Shown here in pieces: positions 1 through 6,454 of a stretch of 20,334 nt of DNA (position 1 is the first letter of the stretch; every line of letters begins with the position of its first letter). The DNA lies in NCBI GenBank assembly GCA_900766645.1, contig CAAFWD010000033.1, positions 1 through 20,334 on the forward strand, in the 5' to 3' direction. The translations under genes were made by a program, and so were the position numbers. The notes below the pieces were generated by a model. The model was not told where the DNA came from. It made no database searches and was given only the letters and a program-made list of their open reading frames with translations. Source of the DNA: an uncultured Cetobacterium sp. (lineage in GTDB: Bacteria; Fusobacteriota; Fusobacteriia; Fusobacteriales; Fusobacteriaceae).

Positions 1-505
1 CGATCTATCAATATATGTAACTCATGATCAAGCTGAAGCTATGGCTTTATCTGATAAGGTTGTTATTATGAAAGATGGTAAAATAATTCAAGTTGGATCC
101 CCTAAGGAGATATATCAAAAACCAAATAGTGAGTTTATTGCTAAGTTTATAGGGAGAGCAAATGTATTAAAAGGAATTATTACTAAAATTGTTCCTGAAA
201 AAAATAAAGTACTTGTGGAAATAGAAAACATAGAGTATGAAGTATCGTCTGACAAAAAAATTGAAATTGGAGAGAGTGTAGATGTTGTGGTCCGGCCAGA
301 ATCTATAATTTTAGAAAGTACAAATAAATTTCATAGCGGAAAAATAACTAAAAGTGTGTTCATGGGAGAGGTACATGAATATGAGGTAGAGTTAAATGGA
401 AAAACTATTGAAATATCTTTAAATAATCCTAAAGGGAAAGAAACTAAAGATGTTGATGAGATTTTAAATTTTAGTTTTGATAATTTATCAATTCATATTA
501 TATAG
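1..505 (+). CDS. ABC importer ATP-binding protein, C-terminal part (5' end outside window)
   Basis: The reading frame is already open at base 2, so only the last 167 or so residues are present; the ATG at 41 is an internal methionine. The visible part begins just before the H-loop (YVTHDQAEAMALSDKVVIMK), whose histidine contacts the ATP gamma-phosphate. The signature next to it, KDGKIIQVGSPKEIYQKP, is typical of the MalK/PotA/FbpC group of importer ATPases. The remaining 100 or so residues (from about GRANVLKG) form a TOBE-like beta domain containing the characteristic VRPESI motif. Proteins of this kind energise uptake of sugars, polyamines, ferric iron or phosphonates through a membrane permease on the cytoplasmic side. 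Walker A, Walker B and the LSGGQ signature lie outside the window and no substrate can be read from this fragment. A rho-independent terminator follows directly, so this is the last gene of its operon. Confidence 0.9.
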   Translation, partial: DLSIYVTHDQAEAMALSDKVVIMKDGKIIQVGSPKEIYQKPNSEFIAKFIGRANVLKGIITKIVPEKNKVLVEIENIEYEVSSDKKIEIGESVDVVVRPESIILESTNKFHSGKITKSVFMGEVHEYEVELNGKTIEISLNNPKGKETKDVDEILNFSFDNLSIHII

Positions 506-512
506 TTTATTT

Positions 513-547
513 AAAAGCAGGAGGAGAATCTCTTGCTTTTATTTTTT
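513..547 (+). terminator. Rho-independent terminator of the ABC transporter operon
   Basis: An 11-bp stem with one G-U pair (513-523 with 530-540, loop 524-529) begins 8 bases after the ABC gene stop and runs into a T-rich tract (537-547). The 3' arm also supplies the likely -35 box of the next gene. Confidence 0.85.
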
Positions 548-561
548 ATAAGACTTATAAT
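533..561 (+). promoter_or_regulatory. Putative sigma-70-type promoter for the pseudouridine synthase
   Basis: TTGCTT (533-538) and TATAAT (556-561) are separated by 17 bases. The -35 box lies in the 3' arm of the preceding terminator hairpin. Transcription would start near 568, giving a leader of about 25 bases before the TTG start at 593. The call rests on consensus match and spacing only. Confidence 0.55.
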
Positions 562-592
562 TTATATGTACAAATATATTAGGAGGTTTAGA

Positions 593-1273
593 TTGAGATT
601 AGATAAATTTTTAGTGGAATGTGGAATTGGAAGTAGAAGTGAAGTGAAAAAACTTATATCCACAGGAAAAATATATGTAAATAAAGTTATCTGTAAAGAT
701 AACAGCAAAAATATAAAGGAAGACACAGATGAGATTCTGTATAATGATAATAGAATAATATATAAAGAGTTTAGATATTATAAGCTATATAAAATAGACG
801 GATATATTACTGCTACAGAGGATAAAAAAGAAAAAACTGTTATGGATCTTTTACCTGAATGGGTAAATAAAAAAGATCTATTTCCAGTGGGAAGATTAGA
901 TAAAGATACTGAGGGATTACTTCTTTTTACAAACGATGGAAAATTTGCACACGAATTAACTTCTCCTAAAAAACATGTTGATAAAGTGTACCGTGTTATT
1001 TTAAGAGATACTATTGGAGAGAGTGAATTAGAATCTTTAGAAAAGGGAGTTGATATTGGAGGATATATAACTCAACCTGCAATAGCTAAAAAAGTAAATG
1101 AAAAAGAGATTCTTCTAACTATAAGAGAAGGGAAGTTTCATCAAGTAAAAAAAATGCTGATTGCTGTAGGAAATGAAGTTATATATTTAAAAAGAGAGAC
1201 ATTTGGAAAACTTACATTAGAGGATATGGCACCTGCTGAAGTTAGAGAAATTTCTAAAGAGGATGTCGTTTAA
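593..1273 (+). CDS. rsuA: 16S rRNA pseudouridine synthase, RsuA family
   Basis: Converts a uridine of rRNA to pseudouridine; the family member RsuA acts on U516 of 16S rRNA. The TTG at 593 is chosen because AGGAGG (581-586) sits 6 bases upstream and the protein then begins MRLDKFLVECGIGSRSE, the usual start of the S4 RNA-binding domain (about residues 1-48). Extension to the TTG at 533 would place the start inside a terminator hairpin. The catalytic domain has the VGRLDKDTEGLLL motif with the nucleophilic aspartate near residue 103. Near the C terminus EGKFHQVKKM resembles RsuA (EGxxHQVKxM) more than RluB, which usually has EGRNRQVRR. The length of 226 aa is normal for RsuA. It has its own putative promoter and no clear terminator before the recombinase 40-50 bases downstream. 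The exact target uridine is inferred, not shown. Confidence 0.9.
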   Translation: MRLDKFLVECGIGSRSEVKKLISTGKIYVNKVICKDNSKNIKEDTDEILYNDNRIIYKEFRYYKLYKIDGYITATEDKKEKTVMDLLPEWVNKKDLFPVGRLDKDTEGLLLFTNDGKFAHELTSPKKHVDKVYRVILRDTIGESELESLEKGVDIGGYITQPAIAKKVNEKEILLTIREGKFHQVKKMLIAVGNEVIYLKRETFGKLTLEDMAPAEVREISKEDVV

Positions 1274-1325
1274 AAATAGCATTTTCCATAAATAAAATAA
1301 TAGGACAAAAAAGAGGGTGAAACTA

Positions 1326-2309
1326 TTGAGTGAGATAGTGATAAGAGAAAAACATGAAATTAGTACTAGTAGGCGTAAAAGAAAAAATAGAGGCGAGAAA
1401 AAAAGTATCTTTGAAATCTATAAGTCACCTAAAACAATGAAAGATTATTTCTTTTATCTTAAAGATTTTTTAACTTATGTATATGATGGTGATTCTCCTA
1501 TAGAGAGCGATGAAATAATTGAGCTTATGACTGAAGTTGAAAAGGATGATATTGAAGATTATCTTTCACACTTAATAAATGAAAGAGAAATGAAAAAAAC
1601 ATCTGTTAATAAAGTGATCTCATCTTTAAAATCTTTATATAAAGAGTTAGAAAAAAATGGTTATGATAATCCATTTAAATATATTGGGCTTTTTAAGACG
1701 TCTAGAAATTTAGATAATATCTTAAAAGTATCTTTTGATGATATAAAAGATATATTAAAAAAATATAATGTAAATGGTGAAAAGGAGTATAGAAATACAA
1801 TTATTCTACAGACACTTTTTTATACAGGGATGAGAAGTCAGGAACTTTTATCTTTACAGTTTAAACATATATTAAAAAGAGATGGAGAGCATTTTATAAA
1901 ACTTGAAAAAACAAAAAGTGGTAGAGAACAATATAAACCTTTACATGGATATCTTATAAAAAAAGTAAATGAGTATAAAAATTATCTTTTAAATGTTTAT
2001 AATGTAGATGAAGAAAGCCTAGAAGATAAATTTGTTTTTTGCTCATCTTTTGAAAAAAACAAGCCTCTATCATATAGAGCACTTTATAATGTAATCCAAG
2101 ATATGGGGAAAGTTATAAACAAAGATATTAGTCCACATAATATTCGTCATGCTATTGCAACTGAACTTTCGTTAAATGGAGCAGACTTAATAGAGATCAG
2201 AGACTTTTTAGGTCATTCAGATACAAAAGTTACTGAAGTTTATATAAATGCTAAAAGTTTAATTGAAAAAAAGGTGCTAGAAAAAATACCTGTGGAAAGT
2301 ATAGATTAA
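1326..2309 (+). CDS. Tyrosine recombinase (XerC/XerD-like integrase family)
   Basis: Site-specific DNA breakage and rejoining through a covalent phosphotyrosine intermediate. All catalytic residues of the family are present. Numbered from the TTG start they are R170 (in TGMRSQELLSL), K197 (in KTKSG), H271 and R274 (in SPHNIRHAIATEL), H297 (in FLGHSD) and nucleophile Y306 (in TEVYINA). The N-terminal half (about residues 30-125) has the SAM-like core-binding fold pattern. A lysine/arginine-rich stretch precedes it (about 15-28). The TTG at 1326 is preferred because GGTGA (1316-1320) precedes it at proper spacing; an in-frame GTG at 1317 would add three residues. The length of 327 aa is close to XerC/XerD (about 300). 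No excisionase, transposition or phage gene lies nearby, which argues for a housekeeping Xer-type enzyme rather than an island integrase. A perfect palindrome with Xer-site geometry follows downstream (2386-2425). Confidence 0.9.
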   Translation: MSEIVIREKHEISTSRRKRKNRGEKKSIFEIYKSPKTMKDYFFYLKDFLTYVYDGDSPIESDEIIELMTEVEKDDIEDYLSHLINEREMKKTSVNKVISSLKSLYKELEKNGYDNPFKYIGLFKTSRNLDNILKVSFDDIKDILKKYNVNGEKEYRNTIILQTLFYTGMRSQELLSLQFKHILKRDGEHFIKLEKTKSGREQYKPLHGYLIKKVNEYKNYLLNVYNVDEESLEDKFVFCSSFEKNKPLSYRALYNVIQDMGKVINKDISPHNIRHAIATELSLNGADLIEIRDFLGHSDTKVTEVYINAKSLIEKKVLEKIPVESID

Positions 2310-2344
2310 CGATTAAGAAATATGTTAAATTAATAAATTATTCA

Positions 2345-2444
2345 TATTTAAAAATAATTATTACGATATTAATTATTATTAAATTATTACAACTACATAT
2401 AATTAACATTATATGTAGTTGTAATTCTTGTATTTAAAAATAAT
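2345..2444. repeat. 14-bp direct repeats flanking the palindrome
   Basis: TATTTAAAAATAAT occurs exactly at 2345-2358 and 2431-2444, 86 bp apart, on either side of the palindrome at 2386-2425. Between them there is also a smaller inverted repeat (2353-2360 with 2370-2377). The DNA is almost pure A and T here, so chance similarity remains possible. The 166-base gap between the recombinase and the dehydratase contains no open reading frame. Confidence 0.45.
2386..2425. repeat. Perfect 18-bp inverted repeat with 11-6-11 core, candidate recombination site
   Basis: Bases 2386-2403 are exactly complementary to 2408-2425, with a 4-base centre (2404-2407). The inner part reads as two 11-bp arms (2392-2402 and 2409-2419) around a 6-bp spacer TTAACA (2403-2408). 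The arms meet the spacer as ATAA-N6-TTAT, the layout of Xer/dif sites. Neither side has a good T-tract (TCTTGTATTT to the right), so it is a poor rho-independent terminator. Exact 14-bp direct repeats TATTTAAAAATAAT flank it at 2345-2358 and 2431-2444. The location 77 bases after a tyrosine recombinase gene suggests a substrate for that enzyme, but function is inferred. A transcription terminator or the target of an unrelated protein is the alternative. Confidence 0.5.
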
Positions 2445-2475
2445 AATTATTTGTAACTAATTTTAGGAGGTTGGT

Positions 2476-3324
2476 ATGCATTTAGAGGTAGAAAAAGAGT
2501 TTATTCAATCTATTTTAAAAGAAAGAAAGCCTGATTCATATAAAGGTGATTTTGGGCATACGCTAGTTATAGGTGGAAGCTACGGATGTGTCGGTGCTGG
2601 ATATTTTGCAACTATGGGAGCTATAAAAAGTGGATCAGGATTAGTAACTTTAGGTTGTAGAGAAGAACTTGTAGATATCTATAGCATAAAATTAAATGAA
2701 GCTATGATACTCAATCTTAACAATGAAGAAAAATTAAAAAATTGTATTAATAATTTTTCCTCGATAGTTTTCGGTCCAGGAATAGGAATTGATAATTTTT
2801 CTGAAAATTTACTTATATATCTTTTAAAGAATTACAGAGGAATCTTAATTATAGATGCTGATGGAGTAACACTTTTAAAAAATCATACCAATCTCCTTAC
2901 TTGTTCTTGTTGTAAAGTAATCCTAACACCGCATTATGGAGAGTTTTCAAGACTGACAAATCTAGCTATCGATACTATTAAAAAAGATAGAATATCTTTA
3001 AGTATTAAATTTGCTAAAGATCATAACTGTACTTTGTTGTTAAAAGATCACAAAACACTAATTACAAATGGTAATGAAATTTTTATAAATACTACAGGAA
3101 ATAGTTCTATGGCATGTGGTGGAATGGGTGATGTTTTATCAGGAATGATAGGGTCTTTTGTAAGTCAAAAATACGATTCTTTGTATGCAACAGTTTTATC
3201 AGCATATATTCATGGGTATACTGGAGAAAAATTAAGTGAAAAGTTGTTTTCTGTAACTCCTAGTGAAGTTTTAGAAAATATACCATTATATATAAAAGAG
3301 CTATTAAAAAAGAGAGATAATTAA
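2476..3324 (+). CDS. nnrD: ADP/ATP-dependent NAD(P)H-hydrate dehydratase (stand-alone NnrD/CARKD domain)
   Basis: Repairs damaged nicotinamide cofactors by dehydrating S-NAD(P)H hydrate back to NAD(P)H with ADP or ATP. The whole 282-aa protein is the ribokinase-like YjeF C-terminal domain. Landmarks are GHTLVIGGSYGCVGAG near residue 28, VFGPGIG at 98-104, IIDADGVTLL at 125-134, LTPHYGEFSRL at 150-160 and TTGNSSMACGGMGDVLSG at 206-223, with the catalytic aspartate at 219 (GGMGD). The epimerase (YjeF N-terminal/NnrE) domain fused in many bacteria is absent, so an epimerase would have to be encoded elsewhere. ATG 2476 follows AGGAGG (2465-2470) at 5 bases. The gene ends at a bidirectional terminator. 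A cysteine cluster (CSCC, about 143-146) is unusual but not at the active site. Confidence 0.9.
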   Translation: MHLEVEKEFIQSILKERKPDSYKGDFGHTLVIGGSYGCVGAGYFATMGAIKSGSGLVTLGCREELVDIYSIKLNEAMILNLNNEEKLKNCINNFSSIVFGPGIGIDNFSENLLIYLLKNYRGILIIDADGVTLLKNHTNLLTCSCCKVILTPHYGEFSRLTNLAIDTIKKDRISLSIKFAKDHNCTLLLKDHKTLITNGNEIFINTTGNSSMACGGMGDVLSGMIGSFVSQKYDSLYATVLSAYIHGYTGEKLSEKLFSVTPSEVLENIPLYIKELLKKRDN

Positions 3325-3353
3325 ATTATCTCTCTTAATTTTTATTTTTTGTT
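3306..3353. terminator. Bidirectional rho-independent terminator between nnrD and the YeeE pair
   Basis: AAGAGAGATAA (3310-3320) pairs with 3326-3336 around a short loop, overlapping the nnrD stop codon. To the right is a T-rich tract (about 3337-3353). To the left an A-run (3306-3311) gives a U-tract for minus-strand transcripts coming from the transporter genes. Confidence 0.85.
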
Positions 3354-3896
3354 TTTGATAATTATACTTAAAACGATAAATACAATGCCTATGCCTACAC
3401 CAAATACAGTAGAAAAATTTGTAAGTGAATTTATATTGGGACTTAATAAAACTAATGTAGTTTTACCTCCTAACACATTCTCGAAAAGTCCGATAGATTT
3501 GAATATGGGATAAAGAAATGTAAATGCTATTGCTCCCACTAGTCCACCTAAAATTACATAGATAGCTTTTAAATACCCTCTTCCCAAACTAGCTATTGTT
3601 GTTCCTGGACAAAGACCAATAAATCCAAACCCAAGTCCGAATATAACTGCTCCTGCAATAACTCCTAAATTCATAGGTTTTACACTAAAATGTGTTAGTG
3701 GAATAATTCCAGCAAGGACAGACATATAAGTTAAAGTTATTGAAACACCCATCGCAAGTAAAATTACTTTCATTAAAGTTAAATCCTCAAATTTTAACAT
3801 CGATAATATATTAAATCTATTGGCAGCTCCTGCATAAACTAATGCTATTCCAAAAAGTATTCCTAAAAAAAATCCAACCATAGCAACATCTAACAT
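3342..3896 (-). CDS. YeeE/YedE-family (DUF6691-like) membrane protein, second half of a split sulfur transporter
   Basis: A 184-aa very hydrophobic protein with about four to five membrane segments (around residues 3-22, 42-66, 75-97, 110-130 and 163-180). The segment GAVIFGLGFGFIGLCPGTTIASL (positions 82-104), with C96 in the GLCPGT loop, is the hallmark of the YeeE/YedE superfamily. In the full-length thiosulfate transporter TsuA, cysteines in such re-entrant loops relay the substrate. It starts 2 bases after the stop of 3899-4429, and its ribosome binding site (AAGGTTGGTGA) lies within the end of that gene, so the two are translationally coupled and probably form a heterodimer equal to one full-length YeeE. 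Thiosulfate or another reduced sulfur species is the likely cargo; a selenium or other anion substrate cannot be excluded. Confidence 0.8.
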   Translation of the reverse strand: MLDVAMVGFFLGILFGIALVYAGAANRFNILSMLKFEDLTLMKVILLAMGVSITLTYMSVLAGIIPLTHFSVKPMNLGVIAGAVIFGLGFGFIGLCPGTTIASLGRGYLKAIYVILGGLVGAIAFTFLYPIFKSIGLFENVLGGKTTLVLLSPNINSLTNFSTVFGVGIGIVFIVLSIIIKNKK

Positions 3897-3898
3897 AA

Positions 3899-4429
3899 TT
3901 ATTCACCAACCTTTCTAGCTATAATCACAGCAACTATAAACATAACAATGGTAAAAACAAAACCACTAAGCGATAGTTGCATTATTCCACTCATCATATG
4001 TCCGCTTGTACAACCCCCTGCCATTCTTGAACCAAATAAAAGTAAAAATCCTCCAATAAATAATTTTATTCTTGAAATACTATCATTTTCAAGTTTACAC
4101 TCTTCATCTGCAATATTACATTTTTTTGAAGTTGCACAAAATGTTTTTCCAACCATTCCTCCAACTAGAATTCCAAGTATGAATAAAGTTCCATAGTTAA
4201 AAGGATGTTCAATATCTTTAGCAATCTTTCCATTTTTTTCATTATAGTATAGAACAGAACTTTCATATACAATTCCTTTTCTTTCTATAATCTCATCATC
4301 AACAACTTTGTGTATAATTCCAGAGGCAACACTATACTGTGTGGAAACTCCTATGGGTTTTACCAAAAGAACACAAACAAAAAAAACAAGACCTAATAAT
4401 ATACCCTTAATAATCCAAACATTTTTCAT
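3899..4429 (-). CDS. YeeE/YedE-family membrane protein, first half of a split sulfur transporter
   Basis: A 176-aa protein with membrane segments at about 7-24, 78-94, 121-136 and 151-171. The re-entrant motif GSRMAGGCTSGHMMSG (133-148, cysteine at 140) is diagnostic for YeeE/YedE sulfur transporters. Between the first and second membrane segments lies a polar loop of about 50 residues (25-77), longer than expected for the bare fold. A cluster of three cysteines (C98, C104, C111) follows the second segment. ATG 4429 is preceded by GGGTGGAG. It is the first gene of a two-gene operon with 3342-3896. No sulfurtransferase, TusA-like or DsrE-like gene lies beside it in the window, so the fate of the imported sulfur is not shown by context. 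Confidence 0.8.
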   Translation of the reverse strand: MKNVWIIKGILLGLVFFVCVLLVKPIGVSTQYSVASGIIHKVVDDEIIERKGIVYESSVLYYNEKNGKIAKDIEHPFNYGTLFILGILVGGMVGKTFCATSKKCNIADEECKLENDSISRIKLFIGGFLLLFGSRMAGGCTSGHMMSGIMQLSLSGFVFTIVMFIVAVIIARKVGE

Positions 4430-4515
4430 ATCTCCACCCTCTTTCTTTAATTAAGTTCCTATACATATATATTCTAAAAAAATGAAAAATTCCTCTTGTT
4501 ATATACATTTTAAAA

Positions 4516-4547
4516 GTGTTGACTAGTAAACACATTGATGATAAAAT
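4516..4547 (+). promoter_or_regulatory. Promoter of the MATE-MarR operon with overlapping palindromic operator
   Basis: TTGACT (4519-4524) and TAAAAT (4542-4547) are 17 bases apart. The 18-base stretch GTGTTGACTAGTAAACAC (4516-4533) is a palindrome apart from one mismatched pair and covers the whole -35 box, the expected position of a repressor site. The MarR-type regulator encoded at the end of this operon is the obvious candidate to bind it, giving autorepression; this is inference. Confidence 0.65.
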
Positions 4548-4577
4548 AATTGAATATGAAAAATTTGGAGGTAATAT

Positions 4578-5951
4578 ATGCAGAAAAACGAAGCATTGAA
4601 AACAGAGAAAATAACTAAATTACTTTGGGAATATTCCATACCAGCCATTGCAGGAACATTAGTTTATATTCTTTATAATTTAGTTGATAGAATATTTATA
4701 AGTTTTGGATTAGGAAGACTTGCCATTGCAGGAATAAGTATAACTCTCCCAATATTTACATTCATTTTAGCAATAAGCTTATTTATAGGAGTTGGAAGTG
4801 GAGTTTTAATCTCTCTAAACTTAGGAGCAGAAAAACATGAGGAAGCTAATAAAATTTTAGGTGTTTCAACTCTTCTTTTTATAATAGTAGGTATAACTTT
4901 TTCTATACTTGGAAGCATCTTTATTGATAACATATTAACTGCATTTGGAGCTACAAAAAATAATATTGTTTATGCTAGAGATTATATGAGAATTATTTTT
5001 GCTGCTGCACCTTTTCAGTTGATATCTATAGGAATGAATAATATTATTCGTGGAGAGGGTAGTCCTAAAATTGCAATGAAAATGAACTTTATTGGTGCCA
5101 TTATAAATATAATATTAGATCCTATATTTATATTCGCTCTTAATTTAGGAATAGCCGGTGCTGCATATGCCACTATAATAGCTAATATAGTAGTAGCTAT
5201 TTTTCAGATTAAATATTTTTTAAACGGAAATAGCAGAGTCAAACTTTTACAAAAATATATAAAATTTGATTTTTATATTATAAAAGAGATTTCATCAATA
5301 GGAATATCTCCTTTTATTATGCAACTTTCAAATTCTATTGTTGTAATATTTATAAATAAAAATTTAAATATATATGGTGGGGATATTGCTATTGCAGCTT
5401 TTGGTATTATCAATTCCATAAACACACTTTTATATATGCCAATTGTAGGAATTTATCAAGGAAGCCAACCGATAATTGGATTTAATTATGGTGCTAAAGA
5501 GTATGGAAGAGTTAGAGAAACATATATAAAAGCACTTTCCATATCATTTATTATCACTATAATTGGTTTTTTATTAGTAATGTTTATACCAAATATTTTA
5601 ATAGCTCCATTTATTAGAAACGATATACAACTTGAAACACTTACTATAAAAGCATTAAGAATAATGTTTAGTATGATTCTTCTTTTAGGATTAAATACTA
5701 TCGGAGGAAATTATTTCCAATCAATAGGCAAAGCTAGAATAACGGCAATTATAAATATACTGAAACAAGTAGTATTAATGTTAGGTTTTTTATATATACT
5801 TCCTAAAGAATTAGGTTTAACTGGAGTTTGGTTATCAGTTCCTTTAACTGAAGCATTAACATTTATTGTTGTCAGCTTCTTTATAGTAAGAGAATTAAAA
5901 AGATTAAAAGAGCTTTCTATAAACAAAGGAGGAGAAGAAATTTTATGTTAA
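4578..5951 (+). CDS. MATE-family multidrug efflux transporter
   Basis: A 457-aa protein with about twelve hydrophobic segments in two similar halves, the size and pattern of cation-coupled MATE antiporters that export drugs or metabolites. The N terminus (ITKLLWEYSIPAIAGTLVYILYNLVDRIFI) is the first MATE segment with the family-typical P and the NLVDRIFI stretch. GEGSPKIAMKMNFIGAIINIILDPIFIF around residues 156-183 is the conserved end of the first half. GIYQGSQPIIGFNYGAKEYGRV around 293-314 is the matching motif in the second half. It is closest in feel to MepA/NorM-like pumps of anaerobes. ATG 4578 follows GGAGG at 6 bases. The stop overlaps the start of the MarR gene by 7 bases, so pump and regulator are translated together. 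The substrate is not predictable. Confidence 0.9.
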   Translation: MQKNEALKTEKITKLLWEYSIPAIAGTLVYILYNLVDRIFISFGLGRLAIAGISITLPIFTFILAISLFIGVGSGVLISLNLGAEKHEEANKILGVSTLLFIIVGITFSILGSIFIDNILTAFGATKNNIVYARDYMRIIFAAAPFQLISIGMNNIIRGEGSPKIAMKMNFIGAIINIILDPIFIFALNLGIAGAAYATIIANIVVAIFQIKYFLNGNSRVKLLQKYIKFDFYIIKEISSIGISPFIMQLSNSIVVIFINKNLNIYGGDIAIAAFGIINSINTLLYMPIVGIYQGSQPIIGFNYGAKEYGRVRETYIKALSISFIITIIGFLLVMFIPNILIAPFIRNDIQLETLTIKALRIMFSMILLLGLNTIGGNYFQSIGKARITAIINILKQVVLMLGFLYILPKELGLTGVWLSVPLTEALTFIVVSFFIVRELKRLKELSINKGGEEILC

Positions 5952-6373
5952 ACAAATACCTAGCATTTTCTCAAAGATCTCAACAAAAATTTATTTTAAA
6001 TAAATTATCAAAATATGAGTTAGGAAATACTTTATATCCAATTTTGTTAACTTTAGATTCAGCTGAAAAAGAAAATAATAAAAAATTAGGACAAAATGAA
6101 ATTGCTAGAAGACTTAATATTAATAAGTCTTTAATTACAAAAAGTGTTAAAACACTAACATCTAATGGTTATGTAGAGATTTATAATGACCCAACTAACA
6201 AAAGTAAAAAACTCCTACAATTAACAAAAAAAGGGAAAGAATTGATCCCTGAAATTAGAAACATCTTAGATGAGTGGAGAGATATTTTCCTTGAAAATTT
6301 TACAGAAGAGGAAAAAAATATTTTAGAAAAACTTATGGAAAAAGCATATTTAAATATTATAGATAAATTTTAA
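5945..6373 (+). CDS. MarR-family transcriptional regulator
   Basis: A 142-aa winged helix-turn-helix protein. The DNA-binding core spans about residues 50-110: LGQNEIARRLNINKSLITKSVKTLTSNGYVEI is the helix-turn-helix, and DPTNKSKKLLQLTKKGKEL is the wing with the usual D-x-R/K pattern. Flanking helices at both ends would form the dimer interface. The ATG overlaps the MATE stop by 7 bases and is served by AAAGGAGG (5926-5933), so the gene is co-translated with the pump. MarR proteins in this setting usually repress their own operon until a pump substrate binds. The palindrome over the operon's -35 box (4516-4533) is a plausible operator. No cysteine sensor is present, as the protein lacks cysteine altogether. 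Confidence 0.9.
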   Translation: MLNKYLAFSQRSQQKFILNKLSKYELGNTLYPILLTLDSAEKENNKKLGQNEIARRLNINKSLITKSVKTLTSNGYVEIYNDPTNKSKKLLQLTKKGKELIPEIRNILDEWRDIFLENFTEEEKNILEKLMEKAYLNIIDKF

Positions 6374-6380
6374 AAACTAT

Positions 6381-6412
6381 TTGACTCTTCCCCTAGTGGA
6401 TGGTTATATAAT
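6381..6412 (+). promoter_or_regulatory. Putative promoter of the flavin oxidoreductase gene
   Basis: TTGACT (6381-6386) is followed by TTATAT (6404-6409) at 17 bases, or TATAAT (6407-6412) at 20 bases. It lies in the 81-base gap after the MarR gene, suggesting the oxidoreductase can be transcribed separately from the efflux operon. Consensus match only. Confidence 0.45.
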
Positions 6413-6454
6413 GTATATATATTAATAGCTTTATTTTAAGGAGAAAATTTATTT

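Noticed and set aside
533..592. Extension of the pseudouridine synthase by 20 residues to the TTG at 533
   Set aside because: It would start inside a terminator hairpin with no ribosome binding site, and the family N terminus begins at the TTG at 593, which has AGGAGG at good spacing.
1317..2309. Integrated mobile element around the tyrosine recombinase
   Set aside because: No phage, conjugation or transposition genes, no tRNA-borne attachment duplication and no change in base composition are visible; flanking genes are housekeeping.
3948..4196. 82-codon open frame on the plus strand
   Set aside because: It lies wholly inside the opposite-strand YeeE gene, lacks a ribosome binding site and resembles no protein; it is a coding shadow.
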